Part shown: one piece after another, positions 1-10,756 of the stretch
Layout: each line of letters begins with the position of its first letter
Numbering within the stretch: the stretch's first letter is position 1
NCBI GenBank assembly: GCA_002786025.1
Contig: NHNW01000046.1
Span: 434,001 to 498,000, forward strand
Length of the DNA: 64,000 bases
Source of the DNA: Zasmidium citrigriseum
Lineage: Eukaryota > Ascomycota > Dothideomycetes > Mycosphaerellales > Mycosphaerellaceae
Reading direction: 5' to 3'
Notes under the pieces: generated by a model
Seen by the model: the letters and a program-made list of their open reading frames with translations, nothing else
Database searches by the model: none
What the model was told of the DNA's origin: nothing
Program-made: the position numbers and the translations under genes

Positions 1-1
1 T

Positions 2-454
2 ATATCGACATTCATGGGCTTCTACCTCACCTTCGGCCTCTTACCACATCAGAACGACACGACTTGGCGCGTCGGCCTGGTAGTCACAGAAGAGCCAACA
101 TCATGGAATGGCAACGAGAGTTGGCGGCGGATGTTCTTGTTTCGGCAAGGCCATTCCGTATACCGGAATTCGAGGATATGGAATGAAATGCCCAGGCTGG
201 GAGAGCTTTTTGAACGTAGGAGGAAGGCGATGAGACTTCGAGAACTTGAGGATGAGGAGGCTGAGAAGGAGTTTCCTCATATTCGGATGACACCGTGGTC
301 TCAAAAGGCGCTCGATACCTTGAAGGAGCTTAAGAATCAGAGGAACATCGAGAGTCAGAGAGAGAAGAACGAAGAAAAGGTCGTGGATAGGGGCTGTTGC
401 GCATGGACTGGCCAGTTGATGGGCTGTTTCCTCTCGATGTTCACTCGGAAATGA
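2..454 (+). CDS. 3' part of a possible F-box-type protein, cut by the window edge
   Basis: The frame is open from base 2 and ends at the stop at 454; the first Met codon is at 14, so the real start may lie outside the window. The visible part is about 150 residues. It contains an ESWRRMF stretch near residue 36, which resembles a motif often found in the C-terminal half of fungal F-box proteins, followed by a long charged, probably helical region rich in Glu, Arg and Lys, and it ends in a Cys-containing tail. No catalytic motif is visible. The next gene downstream on the same strand is an F-box protein, so a small tandem family is possible. The F-box-family call is weak and rests on one motif and on context; a chance open frame cannot be excluded. 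Confidence 0.35.
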   Translation: MSTFMGFYLTFGLLPHQNDTTWRVGLVVTEEPTSWNGNESWRRMFLFRQGHSVYRNSRIWNEMPRLGELFERRRKAMRLRELEDEEAEKEFPHIRMTPWSQKALDTLKELKNQRNIESQREKNEEKVVDRGCCAWTGQLMGCFLSMFTRK

Positions 455-711
455 AAGGCACCGGTGACTGCTTGGGATTGCGGACTTTTGAAATGTGTTT
501 GAACTGCTCCAGATATCAATCTTTCGTTGGTGCTGAATGGATATTGAAAAATGGGCTGGATCACATACCTTCTTTGCTTGTGTCGTCGCTCCTCCCCGTT
601 TGCTAGCGCGAAGCTTAAGCGAGAAGCATGTGAGGCAGGAAGCAATCACCGTGGAAGTCGCACTTTGCCCAACATCGACCAAGCGACATCACAACAGATC
701 CTCAACGCACC

Positions 712-1404
712 ATGGCACCACTGCACCGCACATTCACCATGTCGGTCGCTGAAAGCGTCCTCAACCTTCCAGAGCTCTTGGAGGCCATTCTCCTTCGCAC
801 CGACTCGAGGACCGTGCTGCTAAGCCAACGTGTCAGCAAGCAGTTCAAAGCAACCATTGACGGCTCGATCAAGATTCAAGAGAAGCTTTATTTTCGGAGA
901 CCACGTGCGAATCCTGAGAAGACTTGCCAGGCCTCTGCCGTGGAGAGGAATGCTCTTCTTCCTGTGGTGTCAGTCACAGTCGACCACAAACGCCTACGAG
1001 AAATCTTATGGGTGTACGCAAGGTTTGAGAAAATCTTTGGCTTTTTCGTGGAGGTCGAACAAGATGCGCGTCTCTGCGAAGGTCCTGATGGTGAGGCCAG
1101 TTGGAGGCTCACAGTCGACTTAGTAGGTGCCCACAAGAGGAGCTGGGGATGCACAAAGGAACAAAACTGGCGAAGGATGCATGTTCTTCCCGACGGATAT
1201 CATGTCGAATGCTTCTCGACCAAGTGGTGGGGATACGATAGTGTATCGAACAGCACACGGGGTCTACTTGGCACTGTCGACGTGCGGAGCGAACGAGGCG
1301 AGGCCCGCACGATGACCATGGGCGACCTGCTCGACGAGGCTGTTGCCGTTCTTCGGGAACACCTCGTGCGGCAAGGGAGGGCGCACAACATTCGCCTTCT
1401 ATAG
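712..1404 (+). CDS. F-box domain protein
   Basis: Single-exon gene of 230 residues. The N-terminal segment (about residues 14-60) reads as an F-box: LNLPELLEAILLR, then LLSQRVSKQFK and a hydrophobic Tyr-Phe-Arg-Arg end. F-box proteins bind SKP1 and bring substrates to SCF ubiquitin ligases; that role is known for the family and inferred here. The remaining 170 residues carry no repeat such as WD40 or LRR, which is usual for small fungal F-box proteins whose targets are unknown. The ATG at 712 has a good context (ACCATGG); a second in-frame ATG at 739, just before the F-box, is an alternative start. No intron is needed to keep the frame open. Confidence 0.75.
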   Translation: MAPLHRTFTMSVAESVLNLPELLEAILLRTDSRTVLLSQRVSKQFKATIDGSIKIQEKLYFRRPRANPEKTCQASAVERNALLPVVSVTVDHKRLREILWVYARFEKIFGFFVEVEQDARLCEGPDGEASWRLTVDLVGAHKRSWGCTKEQNWRRMHVLPDGYHVECFSTKWWGYDSVSNSTRGLLGTVDVRSERGEARTMTMGDLLDEAVAVLREHLVRQGRAHNIRLL

Positions 1405-3944
1405 ACTGCAGTCGAGAACGCGGGAAATCTTGGGCCGACTTTACAAGTCCCAAAGAGAGCCTGGCCAGGAGATCGAACTCATTGATGTTGGGTGGAGGTG
1501 GAGTAGTGAAAGGACATGGGAGGTTCTCGACCTCATCTGTGGTCTCGTGATTGGGCTTTGCTGTTCAAACCACTGTATGGGACTTGCCACGATGAATGCC
1601 CACCCTGCAATGGTCGTCAACTCGAAGGGCTGCTTGGTCGGGCCGTCTAGTTAGGACACAACAGCATTCTGCTTCAACGAGCGCCATATACTGCAGTCAT
1701 CAACGCCATATTTCGGACCAGCATGCCAATCGACACGATACAGTCCACAATGACAATTCTCCTGCGGGTAGTTGCTGTCGTGGTCGTGAGATGTTATGGG
1801 CGTCGCAATTGTTACCGACCAGCCGTGCGAGGCGTTCTCGCGTAGGACCATCGCAGGTCCAGATCTAGCCAACATCGATGATGGCGCCACTCCTCAACTT
1901 GAAAATGATATCCTCATCGATCGAAAGCATTGTGATCTCATTATGGCCAGACGAAGTCCAGACGTCGAGGTCGTAGCATCGAACCAGATATTTGATGTCG
2001 TCGCGGCAGTCTCGGACAAGACCTGGGGAAGAAACGGCACCGGAGTCGTGTCCGCTTCTCATGTAAGCCATCGACGATGGATGTACCGAACAGAGGTACA
2101 GTACCGCAGTACCTTTGCTGATGATGGCACCAAAGTGCGTCGGAGAACCGATCAAGATCCGGCCGATAACATCAACCAGGTATGCGGAACATCATCTTGT
2201 GTCCAGAGCCAGCTTTCGGCCTGTTTCATCCGACTGAAGAGGAGAACGTCGTCGTCGCGACCGGTTCCTAGAAACCGCGGTGTCAGGTGAGCCGAGCTTT
2301 CATATGAAGGCTGAACCGGAGACGATGGCGCACAAAAGTTCGATAGCGCATTATGCAGCAGGAGTTTGGAGCAAACGAAGGAACTGCACCACAATCAGCT
2401 CTCGCAGCAGACAACTTCTGCCCGGGCATATGGAGGATGACAATTGAAGGATGCCACAACGATGCGCCGATATAACACGCCGCGCGACGACTTCGTCCTG
2501 TCGCCGCAGGCTCGACCTACACAGCAGATTGCAGGCGTTTCGGACTGTATTCCAGACTGCGGTGAAGAAAGATATGGCTTGCACAATAGCCAGCTTTGCC
2601 GTGCACCAAATGGCTGATTGGACAGCGAAAAGGGGAGCAAAATAGCTCTCGAGTGCCGCAACAACCGGGCGATAGGTGTCTGGAAGCGCGCCTTGCACTT
2701 TCATACAACGACTTGTGCCGATGCTCTCCACATTCACGTGATTTTGCGAGATCATGCTTTGGTGATCGACATGTTGGCGGCGCTCCAGACCAGATCCCGG
2801 CTGTGGCTCGTCCTCTTTTGTCCTTCCTAATCCGCGACGACAGCTCTTTGTCTGCTACACGAGGCAAGCCGAAGAAGAGACTGCGAACGCTCCCACGTCT
2901 TTGTCTGAATCCAGAAGAAGTTTCGAATTGATGTTCGCGGTCCAGGGAAGCCTGCGCTGGCCAGGAGAGGAACAGTCAGCAGAGTTACCGGCCGTTGACG
3001 GGGTCCAATGGAAACCAGCCCTCTGCAAGCCACGCCGAGCTGGATGGAAAGGGTTTTATGGTTCAGCGTCAGCGGCCGATGGGTTGCAGAAGCCAGAGGC
3101 AGCCACCCGGAAGTTGTCCATCCGTGAATAAGGTGACGTAGATGTCTTTGCGGTATGCACGCTGTCGTGCTGATGAAGAAGTGTCTGGATGGCGTCGAAT
3201 CGTGCTCAAAAGACGAAAATGAGAAGAAGCACGCGCTGCGGTGAAGATCATCTGGTGAGAGGCACGTTTTCGCGGCCACGCAGAGATCCCACGTCCTCAT
3301 CTTGGTGAAAGATCTGCGCGTCCCACTGTTTCCAGCAGGTGCCAAGGGTCTAGCAACCGGGGGCTGTTCTAGGCCTGGCGGCGCCCTCTCCAGCGCCACA
3401 AATGCAACCTTGACCGTCTAACGCTCGCGCCCGCTTGCTAATTCACGGAGCCAGAGTGACATCGTCTGGCGACTCTGTCCTGGCCGAGACCTGCGACCGC
3501 TGCTATGCACTTGGGCGTGACCCCGTGAGGCTGCTGCCCTGCTATACACTCCTCTCAGCGACATCCACCACCTGGGAATACGTGAAGACGTGCCCCGGAA
3601 CGACATACGTTACACAGACAACCCGCCATCGGTCCTCGCTCATCCTCTGCCCTTGTGGGGTTGCGTGTTTGTATAGCCGGAACCGAAACGCGCGCCCTCA
3701 CCCTTGGAAACCGGAGCCCACTTCTTCCAATTGGTGTGGTAATCATGCTGCGGAAACAGACACCTTGACCGCCCTACTGGAATCTGTGGAATTCCGTAAT
3801 CACCGCCTCTGTTCAGCATTTCTTCGAATTCAGCAACTCTTCCACCGCAAACAGCAATCTTTGGATGTTCAGGCCCTTCGAATCTGTCGATGAGTGTGAG
3901 CTTGCTGCAGACTGGAGGACTGCGGCAAGCTGGGCGATCCTGGA
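1405..3944. other. Long intergenic stretch without a convincing gene
   Basis: No open frame here has recognisable domains. On the minus strand two protein-like stretches stand out (2155-1865 and 1890-1651, in different frames), with a third in yet another frame (2394-2152). Joined with frame changes they would read as one decayed or unusually spliced gene, but I recognise no family. The part nearest 3945 would be the promoter and leader of the histidine kinase gene. Confidence 0.4.
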
Positions 3945-6683
3945 ATGAGTGGCAGCAGTGAGAAGCTAGCAATGGAGAGGAGGACGATTTGTTTCCCACA
4001 CCACGGCACGCAGGGCGTTCTTCAACATGGCGACAAGGGTTTCAAGGACGAGATTGACCGTCTCTACGTGCCGGCGGAAAATAATGCCATGGAGCAGCTT
4101 ATTGAGTTGAAGGCAAACCTTCGAACCTTGCCGACGGACGACTTCTGGGGAGCATTGACGGAAGGTCTTTCGAGAATATTGGGCGCAGAGATCTGTTTCG
4201 TTATGAAGAGGGTATTGGTGGACGATCAGAACTCTGCCGTGGAAATGCCACCGATTGGAGAGCCTGGATCTTGCATCATGGCCGCGGCTCTTCATTACTG
4301 CGCAAACGACGGTACAAGAACCACACACAAATCGACCAAGTTCCACGCATACGGCTGTCCCTGTGCATATATGCGCCACGACAAAGTCTTCGTGATCCCA
4401 GATCGTCTCGGCGACTTCATTACAAACAACCCAAACAAACTACCGACACCTTGCGAGGCATATCTGGCTGTTCCGTTGTTCGAGGAGGGAAAGTGTTTCG
4501 CACATTTCGGCGCTATGTGGTCGGTCGAGGGTGCCGCTCAGAGGAAGCTCTCGTGGGCATTCAGCGAAATGATCATGCACTCACTTGAGGACATGATTGC
4601 TCAGCGGTTCGTCGAGGGCACCGACTTCATTCGACAATCAACAAGAGCATCTCAGGAAAAGACCAAGATCATTCCCCATGACGCCGTTACCATCGCACAA
4701 TCACTTCGCCCATACGCAGGCAGCTTGTCTCATGAGCTGAGGACACCAATGCAAGGCATCGTCGGCATGCTCGATGTCATGTACGCAACAGTTCAAGAAG
4801 CTGTTGAGACACAGAACGATCCAAGGATTAGAAGAGTATTCGAACAGCTCAAGGAGAACATTGAGATTGTTCAAGACAGCTCACGGAGGGCTGTGGAGGC
4901 GGCAGACAATGTTGTGCACGCCTACGACATGGACATGAGCATCCCCGAAGTACCGCAGGCGCTCCTCGATGAGTCAATCGAATCGCCTTTCTCCGCCACG
5001 GTAGACCGCCGACCCGAGATTCTCGTCGCTGGCAACAACCTTCCTATCAACCGACCAAACAAGCGCCGACGCGATGATGGAGGCTCGCGGAGTGGCAGCG
5101 ATGTCAGCGCCTACAAGTTTCCACGACTTGGACGAGCACCTTCGTCTTGCCAACGTTGCTCTGAACAAGAAGCACAGCAAGGCGTTCGACAGGCCGAGAG
5201 GATCCAAGCACAATCTCAAGTCGGAGCCGTCATCAATGATGCACCAACCCCCGAAGATGTGAACTTGGCCGCCAGCGTCTTTCCAGATGCTGGTCGAATC
5301 ATTGCTCCTGGGCTTCGCCATGCTAGCTTCCGCGAGCTCATTCAAAATGTGATGAGCGAGTGCCTGAAAGTCGGCGGGCGGCCAGACTACGCTACCACGC
5401 AAGAGACTGACTTCGGAGAAGTTCTCGAAGTGCGAACAAGAGGCTCGGATGGCAGTATCGGGCAAAAGCTGATCGAATGGAGCGTCGACCCATCTGTCCC
5501 AAGTACCATGTTCATCGACGAGAAAGACCTCTGCAAGCTGATCTCGTGCGTGCTGCTCAATGCTCTCAAGTTTACTGACAAGTACGACGGCAAGATCAAC
5601 GTTCATACGAGGATGAGCCATCGAGGCCGTTACATCTCGATCAAGATCTCAGACAATGGACCTGGAATACCCGCCGCCTTCTTGCCCAAGCTTTTCAAGC
5701 CATTCTCTCAGGAGAACGGATCTATCACCAGGCCCAGCGAGGGTTTGGGTCTTGGATTGATGGTCGGAAAGGGCATCGCAAGGAAGCTTGGGGGCGATCT
5801 GATTTGCACGAGAGCAGAGACTGCAGGCTCGCAGCATGGGACTGAATTCGAGATCAAGGTTCCTGTCCATGCTGGAGAGACGATCAGCCGGCCTGCGTCC
5901 CCATATGGATCGCCTCTACCACGCAAAGCGACTATAGTCGCCAGCACCGCGCCTCAGGTCAGACCGCCTCCATTGGATACCAACAGCCCACGCAGACTAT
6001 CACAAGCACTACATCAAGTCGTCACCGACAATCCCTTCGCGGCTCGAATGCCACTTCCAAAGGTAGTCATACCTTCGACACCGCCGTCACCCAAGTCTCA
6101 GTCTATGACTTCGGGTCCTGAGACCGATGTAGAGACTACTTCGAGCCCACCTGCATCGTCTCTGCCATCTCCACCGATCGAGGTCGCCAAGCCACGTCCT
6201 CGTGTGCGCAAGACCGTCTCGAACCCTGAAATCGATCGCGACCTGGCCAGCAAGTATCCACTTACCTTCCTGGTAGCCGAAGACAACAAGATCAACCGCA
6301 AGCTGCTCGTCAGCATGCTCAGCAAGTTTGGCTATAAGAAGGTCGTCGAAGCACACGACGGCGCAGAGGCAGTGCGGCAGATGGCTGTTCCACGACCCCA
6401 TCACGAGCAAATCGACGTTGTCCTCATGGACTTGTGGATGCCTCTGATGGACGGCTATGAAGCTGCCGAACGTATTCTTGGTGACAAGGGCACACCCAAT
6501 GGCTCTCGAAAGCCCACTGTCCTGGCTGTCACAGCTGACGTGACAGACGGAGCCCTCGAGAGAGCCGCTGAGGTGGGCATGCAAGGCTTCATGACGAAGC
6601 CGTACAAGATGCTGGATCTGCAGCGCCTTATCACCGAGTACTGTGCAAGCCACAAGGCGAAAGGGCGGACGGCTGTGGTCTGA
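3945..6683 (+). CDS. Hybrid histidine kinase with GAF-like sensor and receiver domain
   Basis: A 912-residue single-exon hybrid sensor kinase. Order of parts: GAF-like sensor region (about 60-215); HisKA dimerisation domain with phospho-accepting His263 in SLSHELRTPMQG; a linker of about 200 residues with a basic RPNKRRR patch; HATPase_c domain with N-box Asn539, G1 box DNGPGIP (Asp570) and G2 box GLGLGLMVGKG near 600; a Ser/Pro-rich linker; and a receiver domain (about 775-900) with acidic Asp780, phosphorylated Asp829 in LMDLWMPLMDG and the conserved Lys in MTKPYK. All residues needed for the His-Asp relay are present, so it should be active and pass phosphate to the single HPt protein of the fungal stress pathway. 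No membrane segment is seen, so a soluble sensor is likely. The linker between the HisKA and ATPase domains is unusually long. An ATG at 3969 is an alternative start. Confidence 0.93.
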   Translation: MSGSSEKLAMERRTICFPHHGTQGVLQHGDKGFKDEIDRLYVPAENNAMEQLIELKANLRTLPTDDFWGALTEGLSRILGAEICFVMKRVLVDDQNSAVEMPPIGEPGSCIMAAALHYCANDGTRTTHKSTKFHAYGCPCAYMRHDKVFVIPDRLGDFITNNPNKLPTPCEAYLAVPLFEEGKCFAHFGAMWSVEGAAQRKLSWAFSEMIMHSLEDMIAQRFVEGTDFIRQSTRASQEKTKIIPHDAVTIAQSLRPYAGSLSHELRTPMQGIVGMLDVMYATVQEAVETQNDPRIRRVFEQLKENIEIVQDSSRRAVEAADNVVHAYDMDMSIPEVPQALLDESIESPFSATVDRRPEILVAGNNLPINRPNKRRRDDGGSRSGSDVSAYKFPRLGRAPSSCQRCSEQEAQQGVRQAERIQAQSQVGAVINDAPTPEDVNLAASVFPDAGRIIAPGLRHASFRELIQNVMSECLKVGGRPDYATTQETDFGEVLEVRTRGSDGSIGQKLIEWSVDPSVPSTMFIDEKDLCKLISCVLLNALKFTDKYDGKINVHTRMSHRGRYISIKISDNGPGIPAAFLPKLFKPFSQENGSITRPSEGLGLGLMVGKGIARKLGGDLICTRAETAGSQHGTEFEIKVPVHAGETISRPASPYGSPLPRKATIVASTAPQVRPPPLDTNSPRRLSQALHQVVTDNPFAARMPLPKVVIPSTPPSPKSQSMTSGPETDVETTSSPPASSLPSPPIEVAKPRPRVRKTVSNPEIDRDLASKYPLTFLVAEDNKINRKLLVSMLSKFGYKKVVEAHDGAEAVRQMAVPRPHHEQIDVVLMDLWMPLMDGYEAAERILGDKGTPNGSRKPTVLAVTADVTDGALERAAEVGMQGFMTKPYKMLDLQRLITEYCASHKAKGRTAVV

Positions 6684-7187
6684 ATGCGTCGGGCCGAAAA
6701 CGTCTGCGCTCGGGAAGCGCAGCAAGGGATTGCGGCGATGGAATGGCATGAGACACGGCTCGGTCATACCGAGACTACATCTACCTGATACACTGGAATG
6801 AATGATTGCATACGATTCGTCATGAGGTCGGGAGGATACCACGTGCGAATACGAGTGCAGGGAGTTTGCATAACAGCGCCATTTGGAGCGTTCAATGTAT
6901 AATATAGATACCCAAATTTTATGAATGGACCATGAAATAAGTCGACCAAGCTCGTGTATCCGCTTCCCAAAGTAGTGAAGACTCGTCATGCCCTTCATGC
7001 TGTAGTAATCAGGTTCAGCCCCGTCTGTCGCGGCCGAAAGCAGCCATTTAGTGTCTCCCATGTGACACGGACTTCGGGCCGTTTGCCGAAGTGAATCTCA
7101 GATCTGTACAGCAACAACCTTGAATCTCCCCAATAACACCATCACACACCACAACCCCACACCAACACGACGACAACCACCGCAACC
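6684..7187. other. Intergenic region between kinase and THO subunit genes
   Basis: About 500 bases holding the 3' untranslated region of the kinase (an AT-rich TATAATATAGATA-like stretch lies near 6897) and the promoter/leader of the next gene, whose last 90 bases are rich in CA and CCA. No gene seen. Confidence 0.5.
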
Positions 7188-7890
7188 ATGACCGCCGATC
7201 ACCTGATCACCGACCCAACCCTCCTCTCCGTCCTCTCCGCCGCGGCACAAACCCGCACGCAATGTCTTGAAATCCTCAACCTCCTCTCGCAACGCGCCTC
7301 GCAAGCCGACGTCTCCGCCGAACTCCAGACCGCCGAGAAGAACCTCACCGCACGACTCGCGATGCTGCGCGGACTCAATCGCAAAGCCGTCATGGGCGTG
7401 CGACACACGAAGCAGGAGACGTCGGAGGCGCGACAGGAGATCGATAGTCTGCATCTGCAGTTGCAGAATTTGTACTATGAGCAGAGACATTTGAGGGGCG
7501 AGATTTCGGGGTGTGAGGAGTTTGAGTGAGTTCACTAACACCCACTGGCTCTGCTCAGGTGTGGATTGATGCTGACCGTCCGACAGTCATAAGTACACCA
7601 AACTTCCGCTTGTACCTGTCGAAGAGTTCCTCGCCGCGCATCCCGAGCACACTGATGCGGACGAGCATGAGCTTACCTTGGCACGGATCGCGGATGAGCA
7701 TGCTGCAAGACAGGCGCTCGAGCAACAGAAGCAGGCTTTGGTCAAGAGGAAAGAGGCGTTGCTGAAGGAGACGAATGCGAAGAAGGAGGAGCTGGGCAAG
7801 TTGGATGGGGAGTTGGAGAAGTGGATCGGTGGCCAGGAAAACGTGAGGAAGATCTTTGAGACGAGGGAGAGGAAGATGGCGGGGGCTTGA
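7188..7890 (+). CDS. THO complex subunit 5 (THOC5/FMIP)-like protein
   Basis: Two exons, 7188-7525 and 7587-7890, separated by a 61-nt intron (GTGAGT...ACAG, with ACTAAC inside); 213 residues. The protein is almost wholly coiled coil. The family signature spans the splice junction: a LYYEQRHLRGEI stretch, then EEFDHKYTKLPLV and PVEEFLAAHPEH, which matches the animal THOC5 pattern of Tyr-Glu, His-Leu, Glu-Ile and a Phe-Pro segment. Fungal THOC5 homologues are short forms of about 200 residues, so the length fits. THO/TREX couples transcription elongation to mRNA export in the nucleus. The second exon is rich in Glu, Lys and Gln and ends with RKMAGA. The intron is required, because the exon 1 frame ends soon after the donor site. 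Confidence 0.82.
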
Positions 7891-8015
7891 GTAGGGACGA
7901 GAACGACGGACAATGGGAAATAAGAGGCTGTGGCGTGAAGGTACCCGGAACTACAACCCTGATTATGCCTGTGACCGCGCCGAACGAGCTGTCACACATC
8001 GCCGGCCACGACGCT

Positions 8016-8974
8016 TCAATCCATCCCGACATCCATTCGCACCTTGAGCAAGTTTTGCTCCTCGATTTTGGCCCGTTTATCGAGAAACTCTTTCATATCC
8101 CAGTTCACCGAGATATACCTTCCGCTCAGCCACTCTCTCCTCTCGGCAGTCAGCCAAACCATCGAATCGGCGGCCAGCGCAGGCTGATCGATCAACGCGC
8201 TTTGGAATTGCTTTGGCATCCCCAGTGCAAGCTCTGTTGGCACACCCCCAGGATGGATACCAAAAGACAAGAGGCCCTGCTCCGCATAGTCATTGCTCAA
8301 AAATTCGCCAAATCGAAGCAAGGCGAATTTGGCAGTCTGATAGCCTGAAGCGCCATGGCCGATGAGCTGGGCCCCGATGGAAGAGACGTTGAGGATGGTT
8401 CGCAATCCGTTATTAGTCTTCAGCATGAGTGGAATAAGAGCGCGGGACACCAGATATGTTCCCTTAATGGTGATCTGGAAAAGGTCAGCCTCGAATCAAA
8501 GAATGGACATGCTCCGACACCAACCTCCCAAACCTTCCACCATTCCTCCGGCTTCGACTCTGTGATCGGCACAAAAGGCTCCAAATAGCCTGCATTGTTA
8601 ATCAAGATATCCAACCGTCCAAACTCCTTCTCCGTCTTCTCTGCCGCTTCTCGCACAGCCTCCTCACTTGTCACATCCAACGCCAACTTCAGCACCTGTG
8701 GTGGCGATCTTCCAGCTTCCTTGGCCGCAGCCATCATGCTCTTTTCGAGCTCGTCCATGCCCGAACGGGCGGCGATGGCGATTTGGGAGGTTCCGGCTTT
8801 CGCATAACTGAGAGCCGTTTCCTTGCCGATGCCTTTGGAAGCGCCGGTGATGAAGACTGCACGTCCTTTGAGGTCGAATTGGCTTGGGTTGATGAACTCG
8901 TAGGTGTCTTTGTGGATTGTGGGCGTGAAATCCGTGCCGTTGTTCTTGAGCCTGGCGAGGGGGTTTTGAGACAT
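8016..8974 (-). CDS. Short-chain dehydrogenase/reductase (SDR)
   Basis: Two exons on the minus strand, 8974-8525 and 8474-8016, with a 50-nt phase-0 intron (8524-8475, GTTGGT...CCAG); 302 residues. It has the classical SDR layout: cofactor motif TGASKGIG near residue 40, LDVT, the NNAG stretch that stabilises the fold, catalytic Ser in NVSSIGA, and the YQTAK active-site pair. The substrate cannot be read from sequence; an NAD(P)-linked oxidoreductase acting on an alcohol or ketone is all that can be said. The start at 8974 (MSQNPLARL) was chosen over an in-frame ATG at 9097 because the extra residues look like untranslated leader. The intron removal gives a WEITIKGTY join, which matches the conserved helix of the family. 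It is transcribed away from the nitronate monooxygenase gene. Confidence 0.9.
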
Positions 8975-9700
8975 GACGGCGGTGGTCTTGCTGTCTGGAC
9001 TGTCGGTGGAGTTGTCTTGCGGCTTGATGTGAGGATTGGAGTTCCTGCAAGGCTGTGGTTTTATGCTCGACGGAGTCCGGATATAGAGATGATCCAACTA
9101 ACTCCTGCGTGGCATTGGGTTCCACGCCAACTTTTCAGAGGATCGCACTGACGTCTCTGGATGGATTAGACAACGGAGATTCAAGTCGGCGGCTGAAGAA
9201 TAGTGTTTTGTCTTTTTCTAGCTTTTGTAGGGTTATCGCTTTTCAATCACTTGGTCTATCGATTGAGGCAACGTCAACGGAGTTTACAAATCCGTTGCCA
9301 TTGATGGCAAACTAAAGTGGAGGATTGAGAAAAGCATAACATCATAGCTATTCTATCTGCACTATGAACGCACAACACGGCTGTGGAAGCTCTTTTTCAC
9401 AAATGCTCCAGTCATTAGAACCCATGCAATCGTCATTCGACGGTTCGTACAGGGAGCTTGGACTCATCAACCACATGCCAAACCGGCCCTCGGTCCGCCC
9501 ATCTGCATCCTTCGGGAGTTCGGCTGGCACGTCTCCTCACCTAGCTCGCTCGTACCGCTACATTGACTCGACCTCCTCGTGATGCCTCTGCTTCAAGAGA
9601 AGAGACAACACATGCTCATCAGAAGCAGCAGAAGATACATACCTCCTTGATAACAGATCAAACCTCTTCCAGCAGTTTGTCAAACTCCAATACCGCAACC
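8975..9700. other. Divergent promoter region, SDR / nitronate monooxygenase
   Basis: About 725 bases between two divergently transcribed oxidoreductase genes. It must hold both promoters and leaders. The open frame continues upstream of 9701 on the plus strand to 9563, but that part is of low complexity and is more likely leader. No conserved regulatory motif was identified. Confidence 0.5.
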
Positions 9701-10756
9701 ATGCCCCGCCCAACCCTCAAAACGCCCCTCTGCGAGCTCCTCAAAATCGAATACCCCGTCATCCTGGCGGGAATGGCAAGAACCTCCTCCGGCCCCCTCG
9801 CCGCCGCCGTCTCCAACGCCGGAGGTCTAGGAGTCATCGGAGGCCTAGGCTACACGCCCGCGCAAATGCGCGCCATCATCGCCGAGATCAAAGAGAACCT
9901 GCGGGACAAGAGCCTTCCCTTCGGGGTAGATCTCGCATTGCCACAAGTCGGCGGCTCAGCGAGAAAGACGAACCACGATTACACGCACGGACAATTGGAT
10001 GAGTTGATCACGGTGGTGATCGAGGAGAAGGCGAGTTTGTTCGTGAGTGCTGTGGGTGTGCCGCCGCCACATGTAATTAAGAGGTTGCATGAAGCGGGGA
10101 TTTTGATTATGAATATGGTGGGACATCCGAAGCATGCGCATAAGGCTTTGAAGGCGGGTGTGGATATTGTTTGCGCGCAGGGTGGTGAGGGTGGTGGACA
10201 TACGGGGGATATTGCGACGAGTATTTTGATTCCGAGTGTTGTGGATGCGGCGAGGCAGTATACCAGTCCGTTGACCGGCAAGCCGGCGATGGTTGTTGCG
10301 GCTGGTGGTGTTTATAATGGAAGGTCGTTGGCGGCGTGTTTGTCGTATGGAGCTGTTGGGGCTTGGGTTGGGACGAGGTTTGTGGCATCTGAGGAGGCTG
10401 GATGCAGCAGGCTGCATAAAGAGGCCGTTGTCAGTGCGACTTTCGAGGATACGCTCCGGACGCTGGTCGTCTCTGGCCGACCTCTTCGTGTGAGGATGAA
10501 CGATTACATCAAGTCGTGGGAGGTCGACAGGCCCGAGGAGGTGAAGAAGCTGTGCGATCAAGGCATTGTGCCCCTCGCACACGATATGGACAACGACAAG
10601 GAAGTCGACATTCCCTTCCTGATGGGCCAGGTAGCTGGTGCCATCACGGAGATCAAGCCCGCGAAGGCCATTTTGGAGGAGATGGTCACCGAATGCGTTG
10701 ATATTCTGCGTACCCAGAACAGCTACTTGGATAGTAGCGTGAGCAGCAAGCTCTAG
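9701..10756 (+). CDS. Nitronate monooxygenase (2-nitropropane dioxygenase family)
   Basis: Single-exon FMN enzyme of 352 residues. The TIM-barrel signature is clear: PVILAGMARTSSGPLAAAVS at the N-terminus, GGLGVIGGLG, FGVDLALPQ, then AQGGEGGGHTGD around residue 165, and the phosphate-binding VVAAGGVYNGRSLAACLSYGA with VGTRFVASEEA. Members oxidise alkyl nitronates to carbonyl compounds and nitrite; in fungi they detoxify propionate 3-nitronate and similar compounds. The open frame begins upstream at 9563, but the start at 9701 (MPRPTLKTPLCELL) fits family N-termini. The C-terminal extension after the barrel (about 300-352) is typical of fungal members. It shares a promoter region with the SDR gene, which suggests, but does not show, joint regulation. 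Confidence 0.9.
   Translation: MPRPTLKTPLCELLKIEYPVILAGMARTSSGPLAAAVSNAGGLGVIGGLGYTPAQMRAIIAEIKENLRDKSLPFGVDLALPQVGGSARKTNHDYTHGQLDELITVVIEEKASLFVSAVGVPPPHVIKRLHEAGILIMNMVGHPKHAHKALKAGVDIVCAQGGEGGGHTGDIATSILIPSVVDAARQYTSPLTGKPAMVVAAGGVYNGRSLAACLSYGAVGAWVGTRFVASEEAGCSRLHKEAVVSATFEDTLRTLVVSGRPLRVRMNDYIKSWEVDRPEEVKKLCDQGIVPLAHDMDNDKEVDIPFLMGQVAGAITEIKPAKAILEEMVTECVDILRTQNSYLDSSVSSKL

Noticed and set aside
2827..3399. 190-residue open frame on the minus strand upstream of the histidine kinase
   Set aside because: Ser/Pro/Arg/His-rich composition, no domain, and no splice-linked partner; taken as chance.
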